A model generated the notes under the pieces. It was not told the DNA's origin. It searched no databases and worked only from the letters and a program-made list of their open reading frames with translations. A stretch of 64,000 nt of DNA, taken from Sycobia sp. Sy_11. Taxonomy: Eukaryota > Arthropoda > Insecta > Hymenoptera > Epichrysomallidae. Below are positions 12,551 through 22,541 of this stretch, piece by piece. Positions within the stretch are counted from its first letter, which is position 1. Each line of letters begins with the position of its first letter. The stretch is from positions 431,001-495,000 of the forward strand of contig JACCIC010000121.1 in the NCBI GenBank assembly GCA_018907035.1. Direction: 5' to 3'. The position numbers were made by a program, and so were the translations under genes.

Positions 12551-14328
12551 AGGTCGAAATTGAAAAATTCGAACTTTTTAATGAACAAAATATGATAAAT
12601 TCTTATTTAGTTTATTTTAAATGTTGATAAAATAACCATATATTTATGTATAATAACAATAATTAATTATTTATAATAATTATTATTATTTATTGCTAAT
12701 TATTATTAACACCTATCCATAATTCCTAATCATTATTCGGTACTATATAGGTGTTTTATAGTGGTTTATTTTCTGAATCATATATGCGTCATACCGGTAC
12801 TCTAAAGGTTAATATATATTCGTTAATACATTCGTCATTTTAGTATTCGTCTGCAATCAATTGATCTCTCGTATCTTCAGAAGCAGTGTTCCGCTTATAC
12901 ACTTGAGTACACGCGAGAGACACTATAGTAATTAAAATATAGATTACTATTGAAAGCGAAGGTGGGAGATTAGAATATATCTGTGAGCGGACAAAAGACA
13001 AGTATATTTCAATCGGACCGAACGATATTGCCCTATACATATGTTTACGCTTATAATAATAACCGCGAAGCATTGACAAAGGACTAGAAAATGGCAAAGA
13101 AAGCCGAAAATCGATTCAAAGGATGGAAGAACCTAGGCGTATAAAGGACGGGCAGAGGGACGGGCTGTTTAGCCGATGCTTAGTGGACTCTCGTACATTC
13201 TAAGCTCCACATTGTACGCACTGGCCGGTCGCGTGGCGGATTCACGTGTCCTACAGGATGTCACGGTTTTGTAGCGCTTACGATCTGCCTTTTCTACGCT
13301 TTGTTCTGCGGTAAAAGAATGGGCGTTTCCTTTTCCGCTGGGCCGACGCGCCGGCGCGTGCCCTATCTATAAATGTATTCTGCAGCCCATTGGGGGGGGG
13401 GGCGGTGCGAGCTAGTATAAGTGCAACATGAGATATAAATGTTTTCGATTTTGGTACAAACGAAATGTAATAATTGGCCTTTATCGCGAGAAGTGTACTC
13501 ATTTACGGTTTCATTAGCGCATTCGCCAGAAGCGAATCTTCGTGTATAGTTTTTCATTTACATGATTCACCTGCTCCCCAGCTTGTTCACACGAACTTTA
13601 GTAATAATTACTTTTTATGCATCTTTAATAATAGCCTATGAAAGCTTATTCGATTGAATAAAGAAAAAGAACAAAGGTGAAGACAACATTTTAACCTAAT
13701 GATTAAGTTCACTTGATTTAACTTGCCAGTAAAAAGATAAGTACACATGATTTGTTTGGAAGTCAATTATAAACTTGACTATGAGAATATGGAAAATCTA
13801 CTCTGAAATTTTAAGTGAATCTTTTTACTTTTTTATATGTACGGACTCTCAGTTCGTTCTAGCATCAATCGATAGGTGTTGACTTGCATTTTTCCTTTCT
13901 ATAATATAATAGCCATATTTTTAAAGCTTATTTTCAATTATTTGAAAAGTTCAACTTTTTTACATAAAATAAGTATAAAATTTTCTGAGTATATTAACAC
14001 TTATTTAATAAGTTTTTTTATCTTTTTTTACTTATGCGAAAGAATCTGAACTATATTTAACTGAGCGAAAATGTACTTTTAATAAGTGCGGATATTCGTT
14101 TACTCGATTTTAGAGAACAAAGGATGATGAAAAACATCGACGAAATTCCGCCGTTCGAATATAATACGAACTTTGCACAATCGAGAGCGAGTAAAACGCA
14201 ACGACCACATTGCTATTACATAATGGAGCATTAGGAGATATATGGCTTATATATTAGTAGCTTCTATGGACAATTCAGCGTCCGAAATGTCTGGATACAA
14301 TACGTGCGATACACTATAAATTCTGCGC

Positions 14329-14331
<3 letters not shown>
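12549..14331. other. Unassigned stretch with GC-richer island
   Basis: An island at about 13080-13560 has elevated GC and a run of ten G at about 13393-13402. It contains a TATAAAGG-like string near 13140. No convincing exon or family match. The flanks are AT-rich and empty. Confidence 0.45.

Positions 14332-14386
<55 letters not shown>
14332..14386. repeat. (TA)n microsatellite
   Basis: Perfect TA repeat of about 55 bp directly left of the Penelope-like remnant. Confidence 0.95.
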
Positions 14387-14389
<3 letters not shown>

Positions 14390-14395
14390 ATATAT

Positions 14396-14484
14396 GAATA
14401 AATATTTTTATCAGGCTTACAGTCTTTATACTAGAATATATTATACTAGTATAATAACGGTCAGACTGTCCTTGTTTCTGATCA
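14396..14484 (+). repeat. Left inverted repeat of Penelope-like remnant
   Basis: This segment matches the reverse complement of 14998-15084. Shared blocks include TATATTATACTA and CTGTCCTTGTTT.A.TGATCA-type ends with a few substitutions. The two copies bracket about 510 bp carrying the ORF end and ribozyme-like motif. Penelope-like elements are known to carry long terminal repeats in direct or inverted orientation, which fits. Confidence 0.65.
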
Positions 14485-14504
14485 TGTAAGATCATAGATT
14501 TACG

Positions 14505-14696
14505 AACATAAAACATAGTTTAGACTTGTTACATTCTTTCGATTTTGAAAATGTAAATATTTTAGAACAAGGTATTAAATGTAAATCTAAAAGAGAAACT
14601 CTTGAAAGTATTCATATTTTGAAAAGTCACAATAATCTACATTTCATGTTGGATTCAAGTAAATTGGACAGTACTTATTATTCTTTATTATTATAA
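14505..14696 (+). pseudogene. Penelope-like element, C-terminal end of RT-endonuclease ORF
   Basis: From 14532 an open frame of 54 codons runs to a TAA at 14694-14696. It begins HSFDFENVNILEQ and continues with KRETLESIHILK, NNLHF and STYYSLL. This pattern (H-x-F-D-F-x-x-V-x-I-L ... K-R-x-x-E-S-x-x-I ... L-N-x-H) matches the end of the GIY-YIG endonuclease domain of Penelope-like retroelements. Everything upstream, including the reverse transcriptase and the GIY-YIG core, is missing. The element is therefore severely 5'-truncated. The family call rests on this tail plus the ribozyme-like motif and inverted repeats around it. Confidence 0.65.
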
Positions 14697-14815
14697 AAAT
14701 TATGTTTTACATTACAGAGAGACGTGTGGGGGTTCTATAAATATTATGTAAATAAATGTAAAGTGGGGTTAAAGTATATATACTAGTATGCTGGATTTTA
14801 ATTTTAATTTAGTCC

Positions 14816-14859
14816 TTGAAGATGAACCGTACCGGTTCGAAACGTTGAGCATCAAAGTA
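14816..14859 (+). ncRNA. Hammerhead-ribozyme-like motif in Penelope-like 3' region
   Basis: The order of core elements matches a type I hammerhead. TTGAAGA (14816-14822) stands where CUGANGA is expected. Stem II is GAACC/GGTTC (14824-14828 with 14834-14838). GAAA follows at 14839-14842. Stem III is formed by CGTTGA with TCAAAG (14843-14857, loop GCA, one mismatch). The cleavage triplet would be GTA at 14857-14859. The conserved first C of the core is T, so this copy is probably inactive. Stem I is weak. Penelope-like elements are known to carry hammerheads, and the ORF end lies 120 bp upstream. Confidence 0.5.
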
Positions 14860-14997
14860 AAATTTTAATTTTAGGTAGTGGGGCAGCCAAGTTGTCCTTT
14901 ACTAACATAAAATTTAGCTTAATTTTATTATTCTTTTATTTTCAATGTAATTTAATTTTATTTTGAGTAGTAATTTATATTTCATATTCTTCGGGGG

Positions 14998-15084
14998 TGA
15001 TCATAAACAAGGACAGGCTGGCCGTCATTATTTTAGTATAATATATTATAGTATAAAAACTGAAAAAACCATAAAAATATGTAT
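14998..15084 (-). repeat. Right inverted repeat of Penelope-like remnant
   Basis: Inverted partner of 14396-14484, about 80% identical by eye. Confidence 0.65.
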
Positions 15085-15360
15085 TAATTTAATTCAAAAC
15101 AGTTCACATATGTACAATTTTTAATTTTTAATGCCTACATACATACATAAATACAGACATACATACAAACATATAGCTATACGTCTGGTAAACTCCGTAG
15201 CGTTTGGTTTCTGATCCGCACGCTACCAACGTATGTTTTTCACCCCTGCTTTCTATCAGATTATGTTTATACACTGTCTGTCTGCTGTTTCTGTGTTTTG
15301 TTACATGGATTTGGCGGACCGACAGCAGGTATTGTCGAGTCTAGGCGATTTTTCTTAGAC
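15085..15360. other. Unassigned stretch
   Basis: Short AT-rich stretch with CATA-type imperfect repeats near 15140-15170. No gene seen. Confidence 0.6.
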
Positions 15361-15405
15361 ACGCACGCACGCGCGCGCGCGCGCGCACACACACACACAC
15401 ACACA
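15361..15405. repeat. Compound (ACGC)n-(GC)n-(CA)n microsatellite
   Basis: Successive ACGC, CG and CA tracts over about 45 bp; alternating purine-pyrimidine throughout, so a potential Z-DNA former. Confidence 0.9.
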
Positions 15406-15447
15406 GAGGCTGTTCGAATAAAACTGCAAAGCGTCAATGAAGCTGGT

Positions 15448-15450
<3 letters not shown>

Positions 15451-15514
<64 letters not shown>
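15451..15514. repeat. (TA)n microsatellite
   Basis: Almost perfect TA repeat of about 64 bp. Confidence 0.95.
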
Positions 15515-15517
<3 letters not shown>

Positions 15518-15682
15518 GTATGAAAAGAAAGAGAGAATGAGGGAGGTAAAGGTCTTTTGTTATACGGTAACTATACGTTGCTGGCTTTATGTATCTATTA
15601 AGCCGGGCCAAAAGCTGTTATACCGAGAGTAAGAATCTAGGACGTTGCCTTTTGCCCATTGTGCAACGTGCACAAATGTAAA

Positions 15683-15685
<3 letters not shown>

Positions 15686-15719
<34 letters not shown>
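15686..15719. repeat. (TA)n microsatellite
   Basis: Perfect TA repeat of about 34 bp. Confidence 0.95.
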
Positions 15720-15721
<2 letters not shown>

Positions 15722-15817
15722 ACTTTTACTCGCTATGTTTCCAAAGGGCTGCAAAGATGGTTACTCGGCCAGATTGGTTAATGTGCCGATTATTTCTGTT
15801 CTTACATTCAGCATTAA

Positions 15818-16007
15818 GAAGGACTAGTAACTTGGTGATCGGAGTTCAAACCCTGGTCTCGGCCGCAATTGACACAAACACCGCTGTAATAATTTACATG
15901 TGCTTAGTTTATAAACACATCGTAGACCTCCGTCGTTGATTAGCACCAATATTTGGGAGCATAAATAGAGTGACGTTAAATAACAAAAAAAAAAAAAAAA
16001 AAAAAAA
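15818..16007 (+). mobile_element. tRNA-derived SINE, 5'-truncated copy with poly-A tail
   Basis: The element is bounded by perfect 15-bp target duplications TACATTCAGCATTAA at 15803-15817 and 16008-16022. It ends in 23 A residues (15985-16007). It contains a pol III B-box (GTTCAAACC, 15844-15852) but starts inside the tRNA-like part, so the A-box is missing. It aligns at about 90% with the reverse complement of 22335-22541, which is longer and retains the A-box region. The 5' truncation plus long target duplications indicate LINE-driven insertion. Confidence 0.88.
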
Positions 16008-16022
16008 TACATTCAGCATTAA

Positions 16023-16320
16023 CTAACAACATTTATATATCTTGGCTAATTGCTTGGTGTAACGAGATAATTCGCTGGAATGGTGGTTCTAAGCATCAGT
16101 GCTGCAGTGAAAAAAAAGTTCGTAGAAATTCTCGAAACGCTCATAATACGGTGATAATATTAAAATAAGAATTGTCCAACACCTTCGAAATATCAGAATT
16201 TTAATGTAATTATTAAGCCGAAAAAGCGTGTACAAGTGTGTGCTTGTTCAAGTTTACAATTTCGATGCATTAGGGCCGCGAATGTTTATTCCGGCGTCTA
16301 GAATTACGCATTATAACTGC
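16023..16320. other. Upstream region of candidate small gene
   Basis: AT-rich at first, then GC-richer toward 16260-16320. No coding feature. It may hold promoter-distal control sequence for the ORF at 16481. Confidence 0.4.
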
Positions 16321-16417
16321 TGACTCACCGCCGCCACGGCGGCTTTTCCGGGGTATAAAGGCCTCTATGTCGCGTCATAAATGGCATTGGTCGATGGGAT
16401 CGCCACTGAGATCAGTC
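16321..16417 (+). promoter_or_regulatory. Candidate promoter of small secreted-peptide ORF
   Basis: An AP-1-type site TGACTCA lies at 16321-16327 and a TATA box GTATAAAG at 16353-16360. An insect-type initiator TCAGTC lies at 16412-16417. TATA to initiator is about 60 bp, twice the usual distance, so either the start site lies nearer 16384 or the initiator works alone. The segment is GC-rich relative to its surroundings. Confidence 0.35.
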
Positions 16418-16480
16418 GAGCTTCAGGCGCGTATAGAATCGAAATTCGTTGGGAAACAATGAGTGCATTTTCCATACTGA

Positions 16481-16771
16481 ATGGCATCCGTAGATTTCGC
16501 ATTTTGCGGAATTCTAATTGTGCATTTGTGCGCGTATGCTAGTGTGTTTAATTCTATAAGTATTGTGGGAGTTCCGTCGACGTGCGCGAGGGCACTCAAT
16601 CTTTTCTTAGATGAGCGCGATTCGCAGCAGCAAGTGTTCGCTGCCCGGCATCGTAGCGTTGGTCTCCACGAGACATCGGGGCGCGCTACATACGTAGTTT
16701 TTGTGCTCCCTTCGACCGGCTTTTCTCATAGGAAGGGGAAAAGTTTGCGACGGCAAGAGAGAGCTGAGTAA
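16481..16771 (+). CDS. Possible small secreted peptide, unrecognised
   Basis: Single open frame of 96 codons, ATG at 16481 to TAA at 16769. Residues 6-24 are hydrophobic (FAFCGILIVHLCAYASVF) after a short start, fitting a signal peptide. The rest is basic and ends SHRKGKSLRRQERAE, with dibasic sites that a prohormone protease could cut. A promoter-like block lies upstream and AATAAA at 16906-16911 downstream, so a short intronless transcript is conceivable. Alternatively, a splice donor at 16560 (AAGTATTG) would make this a first exon coding only the signal peptide. An upstream ATG at 16459 is out of frame. I recognise no family; the ORF could be chance in a GC-richer patch. Confidence 0.3.
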   Translation: MASVDFAFCGILIVHLCAYASVFNSISIVGVPSTCARALNLFLDERDSQQQVFAARHRSVGLHETSGRATYVVFVLPSTGFSHRKGKSLRRQERAE

Positions 16772-16905
16772 TTTTATACTCCGTAGGATTGTAAGCGATC
16801 GCTAATATAAATTAAGATTAATGCATTCATTTCATATTCTAAGTAGTATATTTAGTTGTATAATAACATATATCTAGTATTGTAGATTTTATTTAACTTT
16901 AATTT

Positions 16906-16911
16906 AATAAA
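16906..16911 (+). terminator. Poly-A signal AATAAA
   Basis: Canonical AATAAA 135 bp after the stop codon of the 16481 ORF, on the same strand. In AT-rich DNA this hexamer is common, so it only mildly supports the gene model. Confidence 0.3.
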
Positions 16912-16917
16912 GAATAC

Positions 16918-16970
16918 ACTTGCCTCGGATTGACCCTCTGAACTGAGAGGGCTTTTAAGCCGAGGCAAGT
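16918..16970. repeat. Nested perfect stem-loop
   Basis: Outer arms ACTTGCCTCGG (16918-16928) and CCGAGGCAAGT (16960-16970) pair perfectly over 11 bp. Inner arms CCCTCT (16934-16939) and AGAGGG (16946-16951) pair over 6 bp with a 6-base loop. It begins 6 bases after the AATAAA above. Such a stable hairpin is unexpected in this AT-rich context; it could be a tiny foldback element or a structured RNA. Confidence 0.55.
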
Positions 16971-17439
16971 TGTTGCATTTTCGCAATCTGATTTTTATTC
17001 AAGAAAAGGTCAACAATTCCACCATTTCTTATACTAAATCTTTCGTCTAAAATTCAATCAATAATATCGTTAGACTTTTGTTCAGTGCTTAAATTAGCAT
17101 CTTTCTTGAAGATCTATTTTCGACATCTCGTATCTTTATGAGTTGCAGTCCTGGATTATTTATTTAGAATTACTGCCGAAGCTCCCTCAATTTTTCCAGT
17201 GATCAGTCCATTAGGTCACCCTATATTAAGCAATAAACTGTACTCCAACTGCACGCCGTAAAGGTTTATTTCTCACTTCCGCGTCCCCTTAAAATATACC
17301 CTTTTTTCCGTCCATAAAGCTACCTGTACCACTGTTATTTCCTATTCAATAAGAATTTGTTCAATCCAACAGACAGTATTCATAGAGGATTTGAAAAACC
17401 TTTTTCATCTCTAGTTCTGTCCTTCCTGTATACATGTAG
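16971..17439. other. Unassigned stretch
   Basis: No element or gene recognised. A pyrimidine-rich tract at about 17400-17430 precedes the candidate exon below. Confidence 0.5.
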
Positions 17440-17493
17440 CGTTCCGAGTTGGACGAAGACGACTTCAAGAGATTCGACTTGACCGCCACGCGA
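17440..17493 (+). other. Candidate 54-bp internal exon
   Basis: A pyrimidine-rich tract ending in CATGTAG (17433-17439) is followed by a GC-rich 54-bp open stretch and then GTAGGT (17494-17499). One frame reads RSELDEDDFKRFDLTATR, which looks protein-like. The length is a multiple of three. I recognise no family and no neighbouring exon joins it convincingly, so this is a suggestion only. Confidence 0.25.
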
Positions 17494-18903
17494 GTAGGTT
17501 ATTTTAACATTATTTTCTACCATCACTGTAATTTTGTACAATCTTGTGTGCTGTATTGTTACGAATAGTTTTATTCCTTACATAGTATAAGAAATAAGCA
17601 AATGCATTTAGATAATTTATGATTTTTCAGTTAAAAATTTATTTAAAAAAAATCTTTTGTTTAGCTTGATGCACTCTTTTTATACGTAACGGTCTCATTC
17701 TTAGAAGCGCGTTAGTGTAACATAAACAAAGACAGACTTGCTGCTGAGGCGCGTTATTAGAGATGTATTACTGGTTTGTTTATTTTTCCATTACGGCGCT
17801 CATAATGGAGAACAATTTTGAGATTGAGTTTCATTATATTATTTAAAATGCATAGATTAGCTTCGAACATGGCGCCGTTAGCTTTGAAAAAGTTCATCTC
17901 CCTGCAAACACCGCCCGAGTCTGAAATAGACGGTATGCGTATTCGATTTCAAAATAAGTCGCGCGACTCGCTGGATAAAAATATTGTGCAGTCCATACGA
18001 GATGCCGTGAATGAAATTTGGGCTGAGATTCAAAAAACACACTCGGACATTGTTTGTAGAGAAGACGCAGACAGACGCTTACGTCACAAATAAATAGTTT
18101 GATCGCATTCAAGGTATTTACGAGAATGCACTGGATGAATTCTTAACTTTACTTGCCCTCGATGATAAGAACGAAACTAATAGTTGATTATCAAATGAAT
18201 CGCGATCTGATTTACGTGTCACAAAGCTGCTGTGTCTTTTTTTTGCTTAAATTTTAACGCAAATATGAAGATTGGACTAGTTTCTCGGATCGATTCTCCA
18301 CGCTTGTTCATGACATTCTCGGTTTGTCGAACGCTACGAAGTTCCAATACTTAAAATTTTGTTTGACTGGCGGAGCTGTAGAATTTATTAAAGAAGTAAC
18401 CACTACTAATGCAAATTATATTAGAACGTGGCAAGCTGTAAATAGTCGGATCATAATCCTAGATTGATTTTTAATAAATTATTGACGTCTCTCATGGAAA
18501 TTCATCATTTAAAAAAAGAATCTACGTCTGAGTTACGAGCTTTTATTGATAATTCCCAGCGTATTATTCGAGAACTAGTGAATCTGAAACTTTCCGTCGA
18601 GCACTGGAACATGTGGTTGATTTTGAACTTAGCGACAAAGACATGGATTTATCGTTAGAAAGGAGTCGATCACAAACTAGTTCATTTTGTTTGTTTCCTA
18701 AATTTTTAGATTTTACCAGGTTTTTAGAGGAAAGAGTGTAGACTCTCGCGATGAACACTACAGAGCGCAAAGCGGAGAAGAGACCGTGGAGTACGCCTTC
18801 ATCGTTACCTCAGTTGTAAAAGGTCTTTCATGATTCTTCTGCTCGACTATCTGGAGCTTCTAAATGTCCGCTTTGTCTTGGCGCATATTCTGTTACGAAA
18901 TGC

Positions 18904-19290
18904 TTGAAATTAAAAGAAAAAAGCCCACAGGAGCGCCTCGCAACAATAAAAAATCTACAGGTCTGTTTTAACTGCTTCGGATCACACAGAGTTAATCCGT
19001 GTAAATCTACGGGACTTTGCTTAATTTTCCAAGAGAAGCATCATTCGCTTTTACATCTGAAATCTCAGGGGAATATGCAAACAAATCAAAACGGTTCTCA
19101 AGCAAATAGATCAGATGAAAGGTCTTTCGTGATTGGCTTACAGGCGGCAACTATGCTGGCTGCTAAGCGACGGTCAGTTTTAGCAAAAGCCCGTGTACAG
19201 ATTATAAGTTCGAACGGCGAGAGAACTTATGCCCGTGCACTTACAGATCAAGGACTAGAGGTATCATGTATATCTGAATCCATTGTTTAA
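18904..19290 (+). pseudogene. BEL/Pao zinc knuckle and aspartic protease fragment
   Basis: The longest gag-pol frame in this element. Residues 20-60 hold the Cys/His-rich knuckle (CFNCFGSH...CKSTGLC) and EKHHSLLH. The second half carries the DUF1758-type protease start, with catalytic Asp in ALTDQG. The usual small residue after DQG is Leu here. The frame ends at a premature stop after SESIV. Confidence 0.75.
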
Positions 19291-20119
19291 TTATTAGGGC
19301 TTATAAAGCGACACACGTGTATTTCATTGTAGGGCTTTGGAACTAATGCAGTGGGCATTACACATACGATGACGCAGCTTGCTTTAGGTACTTCGAACAA
19401 TAAAGACTGTATCATTAAAACAAGTGCACTTATTCTTTCTCGATTTACGTCACGTGTGCCGGGTGAAAATATTTTAAATTTAGATTTTAAAAAATTTGAG
19501 GGTTTACATTTAGTAGACCTATAATTTTTTGTCGCAAGTAAGATCGATATTATTATCGGTGCTGATGTCTACGAACAGTTATTGCGATCGGGGTTTAGGC
19601 TCTTTCCTTCATTGCAGATTATAGTATAAAACACGGTTTTCGTATGGATAACTTCAGGACCTCTACAGCTAGAACCATCATGTCGGGCGGGCGATTCTAT
19701 TTCTCACCCGTGAAAGCAAGTATTTCACTGTGTATCTCTACCTAATTTAGATGAAGCTCTGCAACGTGTTTGGACTCTCGAGGATTTGCCCAAAACTTCA
19801 TCAAATCTCCAACCTGACGAAGAGGTATGTGAAAGGCTTTTTACTGAGACGCACGTACGAAATCTCGAAGGACGATATGAGGAGACAAAAAAGAAATAAA
19901 AGAGGAGATTCGGAAAATCGCTCTTGGACCCCTGCCCTCAGTGCATCATCGATTCGCAAGAGACAAACAAATAGGTCAAGCTTATATAGACTTCATGGAG
20001 GAGTACGAACGACTAGACCATATGCAACGAGTCTCTCCTTCAGAAAAAAAAACCGAGGGAATACTTGGTATTTACCGCACCACAAAATTGTTCGAACTAC
20101 TGAGTCCGAATTGAAAATT

Positions 20120-20640
20120 CGAGTAGTCTTTGATGCAAGAAGGCGAACTCGAGATGGTTATTTCTACTGACAACGGTTACATAGGAAACGTCATATGTTT
20201 CCTATCTTACTATACGTATACTTCAGCAGTAAACTGTAGATAAAAAAGTTAAATTTTAAAAGTTAAATAGTGGGAAACATACGTTGAGGACATATTCCTT
20301 TGTTCAGATGACCTTTCTATTGCAGAGAAAAAGAGAATAGAGCCCATTGATATTTTGAGTTCGCCAGGGATTTCCCTCGGAAAATAGATGGCTAATCATT
20401 TGGAACTTCTTTCTACCGAAGCGCAGCCGAACTTTGATCAACAAAATGCCTCAGATGGCACTGTCAAAATACTCAGAGTTGAGTGAAGTCCTTCTTAGGA
20501 TCAATTCCAATTTCCCATTGCAGATACTTCTGAGCTGTCGGCGGGCTCAACAAAACGCTCTGTTCTCTTGAATATAGCCCGCTTATTTGACCCCCTTGGC
20601 TGACTTTCGCTTGTTACTGTGAAAGCGAAACTTTTTATGC
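20120..20640 (+). pseudogene. BEL/Pao reverse transcriptase fragment
   Basis: Starts with VVFDARRRTRDG, then jumps over a deletion to the active-site motif, which reads YVED instead of YVDD (about 20282-20293). Downstream, RSVLLNIARLFDPLG (about 20560-20600) matches the region between RT and RNase H. The first catalytic Asp is replaced by Glu, and several stops follow. Confidence 0.7.
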
Positions 20641-20723
20641 CGAACCTTTGACTTCTGAAATATCATTGGAATTCTCCTTTATCTGCAGAATTGCGTAAAA
20701 ATTGGAGTGATTACTGTTGATCG

Positions 20724-21382
20724 TTGACTAATTTACCAACGGTGAAAATTGATAGATGGTTAGGGATAACAGCTGCTCGATCCTACGAAATGTATGGATT
20801 TTCAGACGCCTATTCTCTAGCTTATGCAGCAATCAATGAGGGTAATGATAATTTTCGGATCTCTTTAATAACAGTTAAGATGAAGGTCACTTCAGTTAAG
20901 ACGGTAAGCATTCTGAACTTGGAACAGTGTGGTGCTGCGCTTCTAGTCAAATTTATTTACCATATCAGGAAACTCAATTTTCTTAATGCTATTCAAGTTT
21001 TCGTATGGACAGATAGCCAGATTGTGCCTACGTGCCTGCGTAAGCATCTATGTAACTGGCAAACCTTTATAGTCAATTGCGTGTCGTTATTCAGACTGAA
21101 TTACCCTCTGCTGTTGGATCGCAGGTTTCCTCCAAAGAAAATTCAGCAAATTTATCTATGCAAGGTTCCAAACCGACAGGGTTCTCACAGATGGATCTTT
21201 GGGAGCACGGGCCGCATTGGCTCTTAAACTGCAGTGCAATGGTCGAAACCTGCAAATATGGAGCGCTCGCTTCACTGTCGAAGATTCTTCGCAGAACCGG
21301 AACTACTGACACGTTTTGCAAGTTTAACGAGATAAATACGCGTTCTTGCTTATTACAGACGTCCACGTATCAATTTGCGTAG
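20724..21382 (+). pseudogene. BEL/Pao RNase H region
   Basis: Reads ARSYEMYGFSDAYSLAYAA near the start, the Pao RNase H pattern with catalytic Asp in FSDA. VFVWTDSQIV (about 21000-21025) carries a second Asp. A frameshift near 21100 breaks the frame. Confidence 0.7.
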
Positions 21383-21399
21383 AAAAAAGAAGAGTGAAG

Positions 21400-21822
21400 A
21401 GTTTCTTTTTCAGCAGCTTCAGAATTAGCTGAATCTCGATCTGTTATGATTCGTTTATCACAAGCTAGCAGTTTTGAGGAGGAATTGAAAACCTTGGAAG
21501 CAAGAAAGAGTGTTGCAAAAAGTAACACTCAGGTCACAAAAGGTAAGCCTCAGTAAATTAACTCCTTTATTTTGGATGCTGATAATATCTTACGTATAGG
21601 AGGTCGCTTGACGAATTCAAATCTTACTTTTAATGCTAAGCACCCTCCGATTCTTGTATAATAATTTTTCTTATAATACTTCATATATCTCACAATAGTT
21701 TGAATTACTCGCACGTCGCATTGTTGAACGTCGTCTATAAGCTCGCCTGTATAGCAGACATTGTACTTCCGGAAACGCACTATATGACCGATTTGGTAAT
21801 TAAATATCTTCATCAAAATTAC
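21400..21822 (+). pseudogene. BEL/Pao integrase N-terminal fragment with apparent insertion
   Basis: RIGGRLTNSNLTFNAKHPPI (about 21595-21652) is the zinc-binding entry of a Pao integrase. About 110 bp of unrelated AT-rich sequence then intervene. The match resumes with LPETHYMTDLVIKYLH (about 21767-21815) and stops. The catalytic DDE core is absent. Confidence 0.65.
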
Positions 21823-22334
21823 GATTGACACTTAACTTTCAAGGTATTATTAAAATATTTAGGAAACAATCAAAACGTGGCTCATTTATGAAAAGCATCT
21901 TTCATTTTTCAAGAAAGTTAGTAATAAAATAAATCTCATTTCCGGCGGGTCTCTCATAAGAGTTAATGCGAAGGTTAAATTTCTGATATTGAAAAGGCTC
22001 GTTCTTGAAACAGACTTTATTATTCTTTTGTAATTCTTTCAAACTATTTACATATTTTATGATTTCTTTTATTCTATAAATCATATACTATTATAATATT
22101 GTATAAATATTAATCTTTTCGATTGTAGTAATTGAAACTTACATCCGAATTAAAATGTTCATTTACTAGCCAGAAACAAGTTTCCAGCTTCAAACCAAGT
22201 TTCTACCTATTTTTTAATTTTATTGACAATGTTCACATTTTTCATTCTAAGATTTACCTAGTTTTAAACCATGCTGGTTGATTCTATTTTTAATACATAG
22301 TAACTACTTTCCAACCTATTGAAAATTGTTAGAC
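21823..22334. other. AT-rich stretch between BEL remnant and SINE
   Basis: No coding or repeat signal recognised. Confidence 0.55.
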
Positions 22335-22541
22335 TTTTTTTTTATGTTATTTAACGTCGCTCTATTTATGCTTCCAAATATTGGTGCTAACCAGCGACGG
22401 AGGTCTACGATGTGTTTGTAAACGAAGCACATGTAAATTATTACAGCGGTGTTTGTGTCAATTGCGGCCGAGTCTGGGAATTGAACTCGGATCACCAAGT
22501 TACTAGTCCTTCGCTCTAGCGATCGAGCCATTGTAGGCCTC
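22335..22541 (-). mobile_element. tRNA-derived SINE, longer copy
   Basis: Reads on the minus strand from GAGGCCTACAATGG at 22541 to a run of nine A residues ending at 22335. Flanking direct repeats TTGTTAGAC(TT) at 22326-22334 and 22542-22552 are the target duplication. A pol III A-box-like block, TGGCTCGATCGCTAG, lies at 22530-22516. The B-box GTTCAATTCC lies at 22486-22477, at tRNA-like spacing. The loop string CTAGTAA resembles the anticodon loop of tRNA-Thr(AGT), a tentative source. The 3' half matches the copy at 15818-16007 closely. Confidence 0.88.

Larger units (their letters stand above)
17804..21822 (+). mobile_element. Degenerate BEL/Pao LTR retrotransposon
   Basis: Translated fragments along 4 kb follow BEL/Pao order. 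The gag-like part includes SELRAFIDNSQRIIREL and VEHWN (about 18530-18610). A zinc-knuckle segment follows, CFNCFGSHRVNPC (about 18960-19010), then a retropepsin region with ARALTDQGLEVS (about 19230-19270). RT reads VVFDARRRTRDG at about 20130 and the active site at about 20280. RNase H reads YGFSDAYSLAYAA (about 20790), and the integrase N-terminal region RIGGRLTNSN (about 21595-21625). Many stops and frameshifts break it, and most of the integrase is missing. I could not find LTRs. Family call is firm; the ends are approximate. Confidence 0.85.

Noticed and set aside
12389..12595. Open frame MRVGARRICASYRCGRYAHV
   Set aside because: Runs straight into a (TA)n array; no promoter or splice signals.
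13091..13141. Short ATG frame MAKKAENRFKGWKNLGV
   Set aside because: Only 17 codons before TAA; a GTATAA donor is possible but no second exon was found.
15757..15939. Possible tRNA gene around the GTTCAAACC box
   Set aside because: No foldable acceptor stem; poly-A tail and target duplications show it is a SINE.
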